Below are positions 49,402 through 58,173 of a stretch of 64,000 nucleotides of DNA, piece by piece. Every line of letters begins with the position of its first letter. Positions within the stretch are counted from its first letter, which is position 1. Where the stretch lies: NCBI GenBank assembly GCA_016125505.1, contig WGLP01000001.1:124001-188000 (forward strand), given 5' to 3'. The notes beneath the pieces were generated by a model. The model searched no databases. It was not told where the DNA came from and worked only from the letters and a program-made list of their open reading frames with translations. This stretch comes from Gammaproteobacteria bacterium (lineage in GTDB: Bacteria > Pseudomonadota > Gammaproteobacteria > UBA6429 > Thiohalophilaceae). Made by a program: the position numbers and the translations under genes.

Positions 49402-49890
49402 ATGAGCATTATTTCTTCACTATCACGTGTCCTGCTGCCGGGCCTGCTACTGTTAGCAGGTTTCATGGGCGGCTGTAGCACACCAGGTCGGCCCTATCCG
49501 GGCGGCGTACATGAAGCCCAATTACACAAAGAGGTTGTCGAGATTGCGCGTGAATTGGTCGGGACACCCTACCATTACGGCGGGCGTTCGCCTAAAACCG
49601 GATTTGATTGCAGCGGCCTTGTTTACTACACGCACATGCAAGCAGGACTGGAGCTTCCCAGGACCTCACTGGGTCAATTAAGGGCAACGCAACCGGTCAG
49701 TTTTTCCGGACTACAGCCGGGCGATTTAGTCTTTTTCCGATTCTCGCGCTACAAGGTCTCCCACGTCGGGATTTATATCGGTCATCACCGTTTTGTCCAT
49801 GCACCTTCTAATGGCAAAGAAGTTACTGTTGACAGTCTGAATGATCCTTACTGGCGAAAGCGCTTCGTGCGGGGTGGCAGGATACTTTGA
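49402..49890 (+). CDS. NlpC/P60 (C40) family lipoprotein endopeptidase, Spr/MepS-like
   Basis: A 162-aa exported lipoprotein. The signal peptide ends MGGC (Cys25), with Ser at +2. The C40 domain follows: KEVVEIARELVGTPYHYGG, the nucleophile Cys70 in FDCSGLVYYTHM, His121 in VSHVGIYIG and His133 in RFVHAPS form the catalytic triad. Such enzymes cut D,D- or L,D-linked peptidoglycan peptides to open the wall for growth. Single gene with its own promoter; 164 bases separate it from the next gene. Confidence 0.93.
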   Translation: MSIISSLSRVLLPGLLLLAGFMGGCSTPGRPYPGGVHEAQLHKEVVEIARELVGTPYHYGGRSPKTGFDCSGLVYYTHMQAGLELPRTSLGQLRATQPVSFSGLQPGDLVFFRFSRYKVSHVGIYIGHHRFVHAPSNGKEVTVDSLNDPYWRKRFVRGGRIL

Positions 49891-50054
49891 TTGCACTAAA
49901 TCTGAGCAAAACAATCTGGGACGGTAACACTCCGGTAATAATCCTTTCTATAGCTATGGAATTTAGGTATTTTACTCGCACGATCAAGCATTTGTTTAAC
50001 GATTTCAGCAAATTCCCGATATACTAATTAATTACATCATCAGGGAGAGACGCG

Positions 50055-50516
50055 GTGGCAGTAAAACCGTTACGAATTGCCAAGGCACTTCGGCAAGTGA
50101 GTATGTGGGTGCACCCGGAAGGGCTAGTGAAAGGTGCAATTTATGTCACGGTAGGTGATGATAAGGTCACCCAGGAGGATCCCAGCTATGTCCTCAATAC
50201 CGACAAACCCTTCCTCGTACTCTACCGTGAACGGCCGGAAGAAATTCGGTTTTATAATCGCTCTGCTATCGTTCGTGTGGAGTACGCAAGCGACAAGCCG
50301 ACAGGCGATACGGTGACGGTGATCGCCTGCCGCATAACCCTAATGGACGGTTCGGTCATAGATGGTGAAGTTATCGAAGCACTGCACCCTTACCATGCCC
50401 GCCTCTATGACTATCTCAATCAGGCCCATGATCGGTTCATCCGGTTATATACATCCGATTCACAGGCGTGCATGGTCAATAAAAACTACATCGTCCAGGT
50501 TACCAGCAACGCATAA
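50055..50516 (+). CDS. Hypothetical protein (possible DUF6812-like) upstream of the HEAT-kinase gene
   Basis: A 153-aa soluble protein with a GTG start and a good GGGAG seven to eight bases upstream. I do not recognise it firmly. Two similar beta-rich halves are suggested: first LVKGAIYVTVGDDKV with SYVLNTDKPFLVLYRE, then LMDGSVIDGEVIEALHPYHA with RLYDYLNQAHDRFIRLYTSD and QACMVNKNYIVQVTS. The pattern of a short strand pair, then RLxDYLN, then FIRLY recalls small DUF6812-type domains associated with motility operons; this is from memory and uncertain. It precedes the kinase gene by 27 bases. An A/T-rich stretch with TATACT (50020-50025) may be its -10. Confidence 0.75.
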   Translation: MAVKPLRIAKALRQVSMWVHPEGLVKGAIYVTVGDDKVTQEDPSYVLNTDKPFLVLYRERPEEIRFYNRSAIVRVEYASDKPTGDTVTVIACRITLMDGSVIDGEVIEALHPYHARLYDYLNQAHDRFIRLYTSDSQACMVNKNYIVQVTSNA

Positions 50517-50543
50517 GGTATCAGCAGAGATTTATTTGATTTT

Positions 50544-52913
50544 ATGAGTTTAATTCACAGCCTAAAAGCCAACAAAGCCATCAATACGCTGCTGGAATCA
50601 GACAATCCCAATGATCCGGCGGTGATTTCCGCGATCACCAAGATCAAGGAAATCGGCCACAATGCAGTACCGCGCCTCATCGACGCGCTACTGGACTCGC
50701 CCGGGAATAAAACAATAGAAGGCTTGCTGGTCGCCTTGCTGGACAACAAATCGTTGCCGGAGTTTATAGACGGACTGGCGGATACTAATCGTACCCTCGT
50801 CAGCAGCATTGCCCGAATCATGGCAACCGGGAATAACTACGATCCCAACCAGCTGCTGCCGTATCTGGATGACCCGGAAATTCCTAAAAATGTCCTGTTA
50901 CAAATCCTGATAGCACGCAAGTCGCGCTTAAACCTGCGTAAGGTCATCGGGCTGCTGGATAAGGCGGATAAGAGCAAACGCACCATCGCGTTTCATCTCA
51001 TTCATGCCGTTGCCACGCCGGATATCATCCCTTTTCTGGTGCAATACATTGATGATCCTGACATCAGTACGCGCCTGCAGGTCATTCGCACCGTTGCCCA
51101 GTTCAATACGGAACAGGTAAGGCATATTCTGATCAAGTCACTGACGGATTCCAGCAAACTCATGCGTCAGGCCGCATTGGAAGGCATCGCCGCCCAGAAT
51201 ATTCCCGTACCCGCCAATGTGATCTGCCCGTTGCTGCGCGATCCGGACATGACGGTGCAAAGCAAGGCGATTGAAGCCCTGACCCGACTTAAAGACCCCG
51301 CCACCGCCAGTAATCTGATCGATATTCTGAACGATGATTCCGAATATGTCCGACGCGCTGCCGTGGAAGTTCTGAACGAAGTTGCCGATACCCGCGCCAT
51401 CAAAAATCTGTTGACGGCCATGCGCGATACCGACTGGTGGGTACGGGTCCGCGCCGCGGATGCATTAGGCTCCATCGGCGGACCGCGAGTCGTCGAAGCG
51501 GTACTCGGCCTGCTCCAGGAGAAAGACGAGTTCCTGCGCCGCACGGCGGTGGAGATTCTCAATTCGGTCAAGGACGAGCGGGCTTATTTTTATCTGATAC
51601 AGGCGCTGGCGGATGAGGACTGGTGGGTACGGGAACGCGCGGTAGATGCCCTGGGCCAACTTGGTGATAAACGTGCGATTCCTGACCTCTTCGACGCCAT
51701 GGAGAAATATCCGGAATCCACACACATCATCGTGCAGTCACTGGTGAAACTCGGTGATGATTCCATCGTGCAGCAATTGATGCAAAAGGCAAACGAAGCC
51801 AGCGGCGAATTGCGTAAAGAGATGCTGCTTGCCATCAGTGAATTCGCCAAGAAAGAAGATCTCGATCAGAACACCTCCATGCAGGATGTAAAAACGCGCA
51901 TCATGAATGCCGGCGAACTTCGCGATCAATCGCAGAATCTCAGCAGGCCAACCATGATCAACCAGGAACTGTCGCCGTCACAGCCCAGGCCCAAGGAAGA
52001 AAACAGCGCCGGCATTCTGGATCTTTCCGCCTCGAATGCCAATGTCGAAGTGGCGCAGGTATTCGATGCCACAAAATTTTCACCGGGTTATATCATCGCC
52101 AACCGCTATCGCGTTGTGAAACAGATCGGTAAGGGCGCATTTGGTGTTGTCGTGCTGGTCGAGGACATGATGGTCAATGAAGAGATCATTCTGAAGTTCC
52201 TTAACGCACATATGTCTTCGGATGAAAATATCATCCAGCGTTTCATCCACGAACTTCGTTACGCGCGCAAGATTACGCACGAGAACATCATCCGCATTTA
52301 CGACTTCATCACTTTTGGCCGTTCGTATGCAATCTCCATGGAATATTTCAAAAGCCACTCCATGGCCTTTGAGATCAAGATGAACAAGAATCCTAATATC
52401 CGGCGCATGCTGACGATCTTCCTGGATATCTGTAAAGGTGTCGGCTACGCCCACTCGCGCGACGTGATTCATCGCGACCTGAAACCGGCCAACATCCTGA
52501 TCAACGATCAGGACGAAGTCAAAATCGTGGACTTCGGCCTGGCCGCCGCCGCAAGCTCGGCCGATTCGCGGATTACACGTACCGGCATCCTGGTCGGCAC
52601 CCCGACATACATGGCGCCCGAACAGGTGCGTGCACGCGCCATCGATCAACGCACCGATATCTATAGCCTGGGCATTCTTCTGTATGAAGTGTTCGTCGGA
52701 CGTGCACCCTATAAAGGCGAAGATCATCTCGCCACCCTCTTCCAGCACGTCGAAGGAAAGGCAGTGCCGGCACACCAGGCAAACCCGAAGATTTCCGAAG
52801 CGCTTAGTGCGGTCATCATGAAGACCATGGCAGTCAGCCCGGAGGCACGCTATCAAACCGCGGAGGAACTCATGAAGGCCATTGAAACCCTGGTCGAGCA
52901 AGAGGCCGCATAA
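50544..52913 (+). CDS. HEAT-repeat / eukaryotic-type Ser/Thr protein kinase fusion
   Basis: A 789-aa cytoplasmic protein. Residues 1 to about 430 are HEAT/PBS-lyase-like repeats, two of which share a DWWVRxRAxDALG signature (about 296-310 and 358-371). A linker rich in Ser, Asn and Pro (about 440-510) leads to a full Hanks-type kinase (about 521-784): glycine loop IGKGAFGVVV, Lys551 (ILKFL), HRDLKPANILI with Asp645, DFG Asp663, GTPTYMAPEQ, and DIYSLGILLYE. All catalytic residues are present, so it should be active. No TM segment: input must come from the HEAT scaffold. The stop overlaps the next ATG (TAATG), coupling it to the PilT-family gene; FHA and receiver proteins follow. Confidence 0.95.
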   Translation: MSLIHSLKANKAINTLLESDNPNDPAVISAITKIKEIGHNAVPRLIDALLDSPGNKTIEGLLVALLDNKSLPEFIDGLADTNRTLVSSIARIMATGNNYDPNQLLPYLDDPEIPKNVLLQILIARKSRLNLRKVIGLLDKADKSKRTIAFHLIHAVATPDIIPFLVQYIDDPDISTRLQVIRTVAQFNTEQVRHILIKSLTDSSKLMRQAALEGIAAQNIPVPANVICPLLRDPDMTVQSKAIEALTRLKDPATASNLIDILNDDSEYVRRAAVEVLNEVADTRAIKNLLTAMRDTDWWVRVRAADALGSIGGPRVVEAVLGLLQEKDEFLRRTAVEILNSVKDERAYFYLIQALADEDWWVRERAVDALGQLGDKRAIPDLFDAMEKYPESTHIIVQSLVKLGDDSIVQQLMQKANEASGELRKEMLLAISEFAKKEDLDQNTSMQDVKTRIMNAGELRDQSQNLSRPTMINQELSPSQPRPKEENSAGILDLSASNANVEVAQVFDATKFSPGYIIANRYRVVKQIGKGAFGVVVLVEDMMVNEEIILKFLNAHMSSDENIIQRFIHELRYARKITHENIIRIYDFITFGRSYAISMEYFKSHSMAFEIKMNKNPNIRRMLTIFLDICKGVGYAHSRDVIHRDLKPANILINDQDEVKIVDFGLAAAASSADSRITRTGILVGTPTYMAPEQVRARAIDQRTDIYSLGILLYEVFVGRAPYKGEDHLATLFQHVEGKAVPAHQANPKISEALSAVIMKTMAVSPEARYQTAEELMKAIETLVEQEAA

Positions 52914-54010
52914 TGCCAGCGAGAATCAATGCATTCCTCAAACTGGGACGCCAACAGGGCGCGTCGGATATTCATTTCGCGGTCGGCTCCCCTCCCCTCA
53001 TCCGTCTGTACGGCGAACTGGTGCCGATTAAATACCGTGAATTGACGCCGGTGGAACTGGAAGAACTGATCAATGAAATTCTTTCGCCGGTACAGGTCGA
53101 ACAGTTCAAGATGGGTGAAGACATCGACTTTTCGTATCAGGACCAGGAAGTCGGCCGTTTCCGTGCCAATATCTTTCACAAGATCACCGGTGTCGGTGCA
53201 ACCTTTCGGGCAATCGCCCCGAAGATCCCGACGTTTCAAGATCTCAATCTGCCGCCGGTCTGCGAAAAATTCCTGCATGCCACGCAGGGCTTGATTCTGG
53301 TAACAGGTGCGACAGGGACGGGTAAATCCACTACGCTGGCCGCCATGATCGATTGGTTGAACGCGAACCGGCGCTACAACATTATTACCCTCGAAGACCC
53401 GATCGAATACGTACATAAGAGCAAACAATCCCTGGTCATCCAGCGCGCCGTGGGCACGCATGTCAGCAGCTTCTACGAAGGACTGCGTGCGGCCTTGCGC
53501 GAAGACCCCGATGTCATTCTTGTCGGTGAGTTGCGGGATACGGAAACGATCAGCATGGCCATGACCGCCGCCGAGACCGGGCACCTGGTACTTGGCACCC
53601 TGCATACCAATAACGCGGTGAAGACGCTGGATCGTATTATCGATGCCATGCCTACATCACAAAAGACACTGGCCAAATCCTTTCTGGCGCAGCACCTGAA
53701 TGCGGTTATCAGCCAGAAACTCATACGCTCCGCGGATGGGCGGTATCGGAAAGCCGTACTCGAGATCATGATCAATAATTCAGCGATCTCCAACCTGATC
53801 CTGTCCAACAAGATCTTTCAGATTCCGTCGATCATCCAGACTCATCGTGAAATAGGTATGCAATTGCTGGATCAGGCACTACTGGAAGCTATACAACGAA
53901 AAGAAGTGGATCCGGACGATGCCTACGTACATGCAAACGACAAAAAACTGTTCCAGCGTTTCGTAACGAATCCCGAGCTGCTTCCCCAAGTCAACCTTGC
54001 CGTGACCTGA
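52913..54010 (+). CDS. PilT-family twitching motility ATPase (first paralogue)
   Basis: A 365-aa hexameric secretion-type ATPase. The N-terminal PAS-like domain begins INAFLKLGRQQGASDIHFAV. Walker A is GATGTGKST (about 132-140; canonical PilT has GPTGSGKS), the Asp box is LEDPIEY, Walker B is DPDVILVGELRD and the His box is GTLHTNNA. The C-terminal substrate region differs from canonical PilT. The canonical pilT/pilU pair normally sits elsewhere, so this is likely an extra retraction ATPase, or a different PilT-driven motor. Translationally coupled to the kinase upstream. Confidence 0.92.
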   Translation: MPARINAFLKLGRQQGASDIHFAVGSPPLIRLYGELVPIKYRELTPVELEELINEILSPVQVEQFKMGEDIDFSYQDQEVGRFRANIFHKITGVGATFRAIAPKIPTFQDLNLPPVCEKFLHATQGLILVTGATGTGKSTTLAAMIDWLNANRRYNIITLEDPIEYVHKSKQSLVIQRAVGTHVSSFYEGLRAALREDPDVILVGELRDTETISMAMTAAETGHLVLGTLHTNNAVKTLDRIIDAMPTSQKTLAKSFLAQHLNAVISQKLIRSADGRYRKAVLEIMINNSAISNLILSNKIFQIPSIIQTHREIGMQLLDQALLEAIQRKEVDPDDAYVHANDKKLFQRFVTNPELLPQVNLAVT

Positions 54011-54017
54011 AGAGACC

Positions 54018-55133
54018 ATGCATCGCATCCACACATTCCTTGATATGGTCCTGGAACAGGGCGGCTCCGATTTACACATCGTGGCCGGTAATCCACCGCG
54101 AATCCGCCTGCACGGTGTTGCCTACTCGGTCCAGTATCGCGAACTCAGTGCGGATGATGTCTATGACCTGGTATTCGATTTGATCCCGGCGCATTGCCTG
54201 GAGGAATTCAAGGAAAAGGGCAACACCGACTTCTCCTATGAGTACGGCGAAAAGGCGCGATTCCGTATCAACGTATTTCAGCACATCGGTGGATTGGGCG
54301 CCGCGTTTCGTGTCATCCCGACCACGGTGTCGACCCTGAATAAACTCGGTCTGCCGCCGGTATTGAAAAACCTGACCCGCCACCGCAAAGGCCTGATACT
54401 GGTGACCGGTCCGACCGGTTCCGGTAAATCGACGACCCTGGCCGCCATGATCGATTTCATCAATCAGGAACGTCGCGGCCATGTAATCACTATCGAGGAC
54501 CCGATCGAATATATTTACAAGGCAAAACAGTGTCTGTTCAGTCAGCGCGAGGTCGGTACACATACTCCCACCTTCTCACGCGCCCTACTCTCGGCACTGC
54601 GTGAGGATCCGGATGTCATCCTCGTCGGCGAAATGCGCGATCAGGAAACCATCCATCTGGCCTTAACCGCCGCGGAAATGGGTATCCTTGTCATGGCCAC
54701 CCTGCATACCAATGGCGCCGCGGCATCGGTAGATCGGATTATCAACGCCTTCCCTCCGGGTGAGGAACCCTATATCCGCACGATGCTGTCCACCTCACTC
54801 ATTGGCGCCATATCGCAACAATTGGTACGCCGGGCAGACAGTAAAGGTCGAATACCCGCCATCGAAATCCTGATCAACAACACGGCAGTGTCCAATCTCA
54901 TCCGCGAGGGCAAAATCGATCAGATCGAAAATGTCATTCAGAGTGGTGGCATGGTCGGAATGCAACGCATGGACACCGCCCTGATGCGTTTGCTGGACAG
55001 CAACCTGATCACTGCCGAAGAGGCCTATTTTAAAGCACGTAATAAGGCTGATTTCGAACATCTCATTGAAGATCTCGACGCAATGCAAGAAAATGGCGGG
55101 ATCATTTCCGACACGACACCCAGCACCAACTGA
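54018..55133 (+). CDS. PilT/PilU-family ATPase (second paralogue)
   Basis: A 371-aa protein of the same family, clearly distinct from its neighbour: MHRIHTFLDMVLEQGGSDLH at the start, Walker A GPTGSGKSTT (131-140), IEDPIEYIYK, DPDVILVGEMRDQETI and MATLHTNGAAASVDRI. The C-terminus ends with an acidic tail (LDAMQENGG). In PilT/PilU pairs, PilU works only together with PilT; the tandem pair here could act likewise. Seven bases after the first paralogue. Confidence 0.92.
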   Translation: MHRIHTFLDMVLEQGGSDLHIVAGNPPRIRLHGVAYSVQYRELSADDVYDLVFDLIPAHCLEEFKEKGNTDFSYEYGEKARFRINVFQHIGGLGAAFRVIPTTVSTLNKLGLPPVLKNLTRHRKGLILVTGPTGSGKSTTLAAMIDFINQERRGHVITIEDPIEYIYKAKQCLFSQREVGTHTPTFSRALLSALREDPDVILVGEMRDQETIHLALTAAEMGILVMATLHTNGAAASVDRIINAFPPGEEPYIRTMLSTSLIGAISQQLVRRADSKGRIPAIEILINNTAVSNLIREGKIDQIENVIQSGGMVGMQRMDTALMRLLDSNLITAEEAYFKARNKADFEHLIEDLDAMQENGGIISDTTPSTN

Positions 55134-55159
55134 ACTCAGGCGAAAGAGGTTAAACGCCA

Positions 55160-55828
55160 ATGGCAAAATTGATCATGACACTGGACGGCGCGGTTATCAG
55201 GGAGTACCACATCGACAAGGACAGTATCAGCGTTGGCCGCAAACACGGTAACGATATCCAGCTAAATGACCTCACCGTCAGCGGGAGACATTCGCTGATT
55301 ACGGTCATGGGTGACAATACGTATGTCGATGATCTGGGCAGCACGAACGGTACCCTGCTCAACGGCGCCCGTGTCGCAAAATCGGTGTTAAAACATGGCG
55401 ATCTGATTCAGGTTGGCAACTACCAATTCACCTATTTCTCCGACGATCAGGAGGAATATGAACCCACAATGTTCCTGCGTGCGGAAATCGAAGACACGCA
55501 AATCATACAAACCAACCCGCCCAAAACCGGTGATGCCAAAGGTGAACCCCTGGCGGCGGTAAAGATTTTAAACGGCCCGCTGAAGGACAAGGTCCTGGAA
55601 CTCCGCAAGCCATTCAATACGCTCGGCTTCAACGGGATCAAAATGGCGATGATTGCCCGCACCATGGATGGCTACACCATCGCGACTATTCATAGTACTA
55701 AGCTTCGCCGTGCCAATGATGCCCCTTCTATCAACGGCAAGTTGCTGGTGGGGGACTCGCAATATCTGCACAGCAACGACATCATTGAACTGGCGGGCAC
55801 ACAGATGCAATTCTTTTATATAGACTGA
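55160..55828 (+). CDS. Tandem FHA-domain protein (second FHA degenerate)
   Basis: A 222-aa cytoplasmic protein. The first FHA domain is canonical: ISVGRKHGNDIQL, VSGRHSLITV and DLGSTNGTLLNG hold the Arg, Ser, His and Asn residues that bind phosphothreonine. A spacer (about 96-128) leads to a second domain with FHA-like strands (TLGFNGIKMAMIARTMDGY, APSINGKLL, NDIIELAGTQMQFFY) but without the GR, SxRH and TNGT residues. FHA proteins read Hanks-kinase phosphorylation, so a role as receiver of the HEAT-kinase encoded three genes upstream is likely. 26 bases after the second ATPase gene. Confidence 0.9.
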   Translation: MAKLIMTLDGAVIREYHIDKDSISVGRKHGNDIQLNDLTVSGRHSLITVMGDNTYVDDLGSTNGTLLNGARVAKSVLKHGDLIQVGNYQFTYFSDDQEEYEPTMFLRAEIEDTQIIQTNPPKTGDAKGEPLAAVKILNGPLKDKVLELRKPFNTLGFNGIKMAMIARTMDGYTIATIHSTKLRRANDAPSINGKLLVGDSQYLHSNDIIELAGTQMQFFYID

Positions 55829-55993
55829 ATACCGCCACGGATACTTCTTGAACCCGACCGGGTAAAAGGTAGCCGTCTCAAAGCGGTTTTACACTGCCAC
55901 TCGCACGTTCATTATCTGAGCAACTGGCTCAAGTTTAAGCCACTGCGCGACGATATATGCCGAACATAATAGATAATATATTTAGAATCCCAA

Positions 55994-57676
55994 ATGTCGG
56001 CAATTGGTCTGGACACATCGCAGATTTCGATTCTTATCGTTGATGACGAACCGCTGAATCGCGAAATATTCAGTCACGCCCTGAAGAAGGCGGGCTATCT
56101 TACGCAGTCAGTCGGCGGTGGTGTCAAGGCCTTGGAACACCTCAAGCTGGAAAGATATGATGTGGTCCTGCTGGATATCAACATGCCCGATATCAATGGT
56201 GTGGAGATTCTCAAGCGCATCAAGACAGACTCCGGTACACAAGATATCCCGGTCATGATGATTACCGCCGAACACGACAATGAGACGGTGGTGAAATGCA
56301 TTTCGCTCGGCGCAACCGACTATATCAAGAAACCGGTGGAACCTTCCCTGCTACGCTCCCGCTTGTGGCGCTGCCTGAAAAAAAGCAAGAACGTGTCCGG
56401 CGAAGAACCCGGGGATACCCGTGATAAACAGTTGTCCCGGGCACGACTGCTGATTGTCGATGATGACGAAATGCATCGGGCAATCGTCAAACACCGGTTA
56501 AGCAGTGACAATCATATTGTCCTCGAGGCGGCGAACGGTACGGAGAGTCTGACAGTACTGGATAATAACCGGGTTGACCTCATTCTGCTGGACATCAGCA
56601 TGCCGGAGAAAGACGGTTTCGAAACCCTCAAGGAGATCAAGTCACATGAGACGTGGCGTAACATCCCCGTCGTGATGTGTTCTGCTGACGATAATCCGGC
56701 GACTATCAATAAATGTCTCAAGTCCGGCGCAGACGACTATATCCTGAAACCCTTCAATGCCGCCTTGTTGAAAGCCAGGGTGCAATCCTGCCTTCACGTC
56801 GACAAACAAGGCTCGGTGATGTCGTCGGCGCAACCGAATGCATCGAATATCATCATGGAGCTTGCCGAGCGTCTGAAATCCAATCAAATCAACTACCCCG
56901 TCATGCCCGATATTGCATTGCGGGTAGACAAGCTCTTTACTGAAAATCAGGATGCCAATATTGATGACATCTGCGCCATCATCAAATCCGATCCCGCCCT
57001 GACCATGCGCCTCATCAGTATATCCAACAGTTCTTATTATCGAGGCGCGACAAGCATCAGGAACCTCGAAGAAGCGATTATTCGCCTTGGCATCAAGGAA
57101 ACACGAAACTATCTTCTGTTATTGATTACGCGCTCATTGTTCGATGCAGACACGGCGCCATTTAACAAATTGCTGGACCGGCTCTGGCTGCATTCCATGG
57201 CAACGGCGGAAGCCGCGAGATTGCTTGGCAAGCAGCTCAGTCATACGGATCTCGAACACCTGTTCAGCCTGGGCATGCTGCATGACATGGGCAAGATGGT
57301 CCTGTTGCAGGTTCTCTACGAGCTGCATAAATCCGGCAGGATAATGGACGAAGCTAATATCATGGATATCGTGGATGCACAACATATGGCATTTGGTGCA
57401 TCCCTGATGCGTAAATGGAATATGCCAGGCGAGTACAGTTACACTGCCGAACAGCATCATACCATTGCTGAAGGAGCAAATTACTCTCCGTCATTTCTGA
57501 TAGTTTGCCTGGCGAATTCGATCACCCGCATACCAGGCTATAGCTTTAAAGAACATGACGACAGCGATCTCTCCAGAACATACCCGGCAAGAGTCCTGGG
57601 CATCGACTCAAATGCAATAAATTCGGTAGCGGAACAGACCAGACAGTTCATCGAAAACATTCAGACCCTGGGTTAG
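55994..57676 (+). CDS. Double-receiver HDOD-domain signalling protein
   Basis: A 560-aa cytoplasmic protein. The first REC domain (about 12-130) has the phosphoacceptor Asp61 in LLDINMPDINGV and Lys in IKKP. The second (about 150-270) has Asp200 in LLDISMPEKDGFE and KPFNAA. From about residue 295 an HDOD domain runs to the end (NYPVMPDIALRVDKL, SNSSYYRGA, GMLHDMGKMVL). HDOD proteins bind partners or nucleic acids and affect c-di-GMP or gliding/pilus polarity in several bacteria. It lies 165 bases after the FHA gene and could have its own promoter (an AT-rich run at 55950-55985). Confidence 0.93.
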   Translation: MSAIGLDTSQISILIVDDEPLNREIFSHALKKAGYLTQSVGGGVKALEHLKLERYDVVLLDINMPDINGVEILKRIKTDSGTQDIPVMMITAEHDNETVVKCISLGATDYIKKPVEPSLLRSRLWRCLKKSKNVSGEEPGDTRDKQLSRARLLIVDDDEMHRAIVKHRLSSDNHIVLEAANGTESLTVLDNNRVDLILLDISMPEKDGFETLKEIKSHETWRNIPVVMCSADDNPATINKCLKSGADDYILKPFNAALLKARVQSCLHVDKQGSVMSSAQPNASNIIMELAERLKSNQINYPVMPDIALRVDKLFTENQDANIDDICAIIKSDPALTMRLISISNSSYYRGATSIRNLEEAIIRLGIKETRNYLLLLITRSLFDADTAPFNKLLDRLWLHSMATAEAARLLGKQLSHTDLEHLFSLGMLHDMGKMVLLQVLYELHKSGRIMDEANIMDIVDAQHMAFGASLMRKWNMPGEYSYTAEQHHTIAEGANYSPSFLIVCLANSITRIPGYSFKEHDDSDLSRTYPARVLGIDSNAINSVAEQTRQFIENIQTLG

Positions 57677-57704
57677 CCGAAATCTGTCGGCATGCCGCAC
57701 AAAA

Positions 57705-58034
57705 TCACGATTTACTGAGTTTCATGCCGGGATGCGCAATACGCCGGTTTTTCTTAACGGCATCTACAAATTCACGTAATGCATGCAGCTTCGACTCAGC
57801 ATTGGCTTCCTTGGTGCTGGCCGACTTCAATAACTCGTCTGCCCTGTTACGCGCAACCGCTGCCGCCGCACGCGCCAGCTCGGCCTTGTGTGCCAGTTTT
57901 TCCGCTTTCTGCGCTATCGCACTCGCCTTTTTCTCGGCATGGAGCGCGTTCCGGCGCGCTACTTTTGCCTCGCGCAGGGCCTTCACTACTTCCGCCTTGT
58001 AAGCGGCCTTTTCATGCTTTGCCCGTTTGTTCAT
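57705..58034 (-). CDS. Lys/Ala-rich coiled-coil small protein
   Basis: A protein of about 110 residues, mostly Ala, Lys, Arg and Glu, predicted as one long helix (EVVKALREAKVARRNALHAE, KAELARAAAAVARNRADEL). The start at ATG 58034 has GGAGAG four bases upstream; an in-frame ATG at 58049 is possible. No signal peptide. Function unknown; the composition recalls nucleoid- or phasin-associated helical proteins. It is convergent with the HDOD gene, and no strong terminator was seen between them. Confidence 0.65.
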   Translation of the reverse strand: MNKRAKHEKAAYKAEVVKALREAKVARRNALHAEKKASAIAQKAEKLAHKAELARAAAAVARNRADELLKSASTKEANAESKLHALREFVDAVKKNRRIAHPGMKLSKS

Positions 58035-58173
58035 ATCACTCTCCGCCATTCGTCTTTTCGCCGGTGACGAACCTGTTCAAAGTCGCAAACGTTCTGATTA
58101 CCCGCATGAACAGGAAGATGGACATATGTAAGAATTCACAGTATACAGTAGCGCAATTTTATTTAACGGAAAG

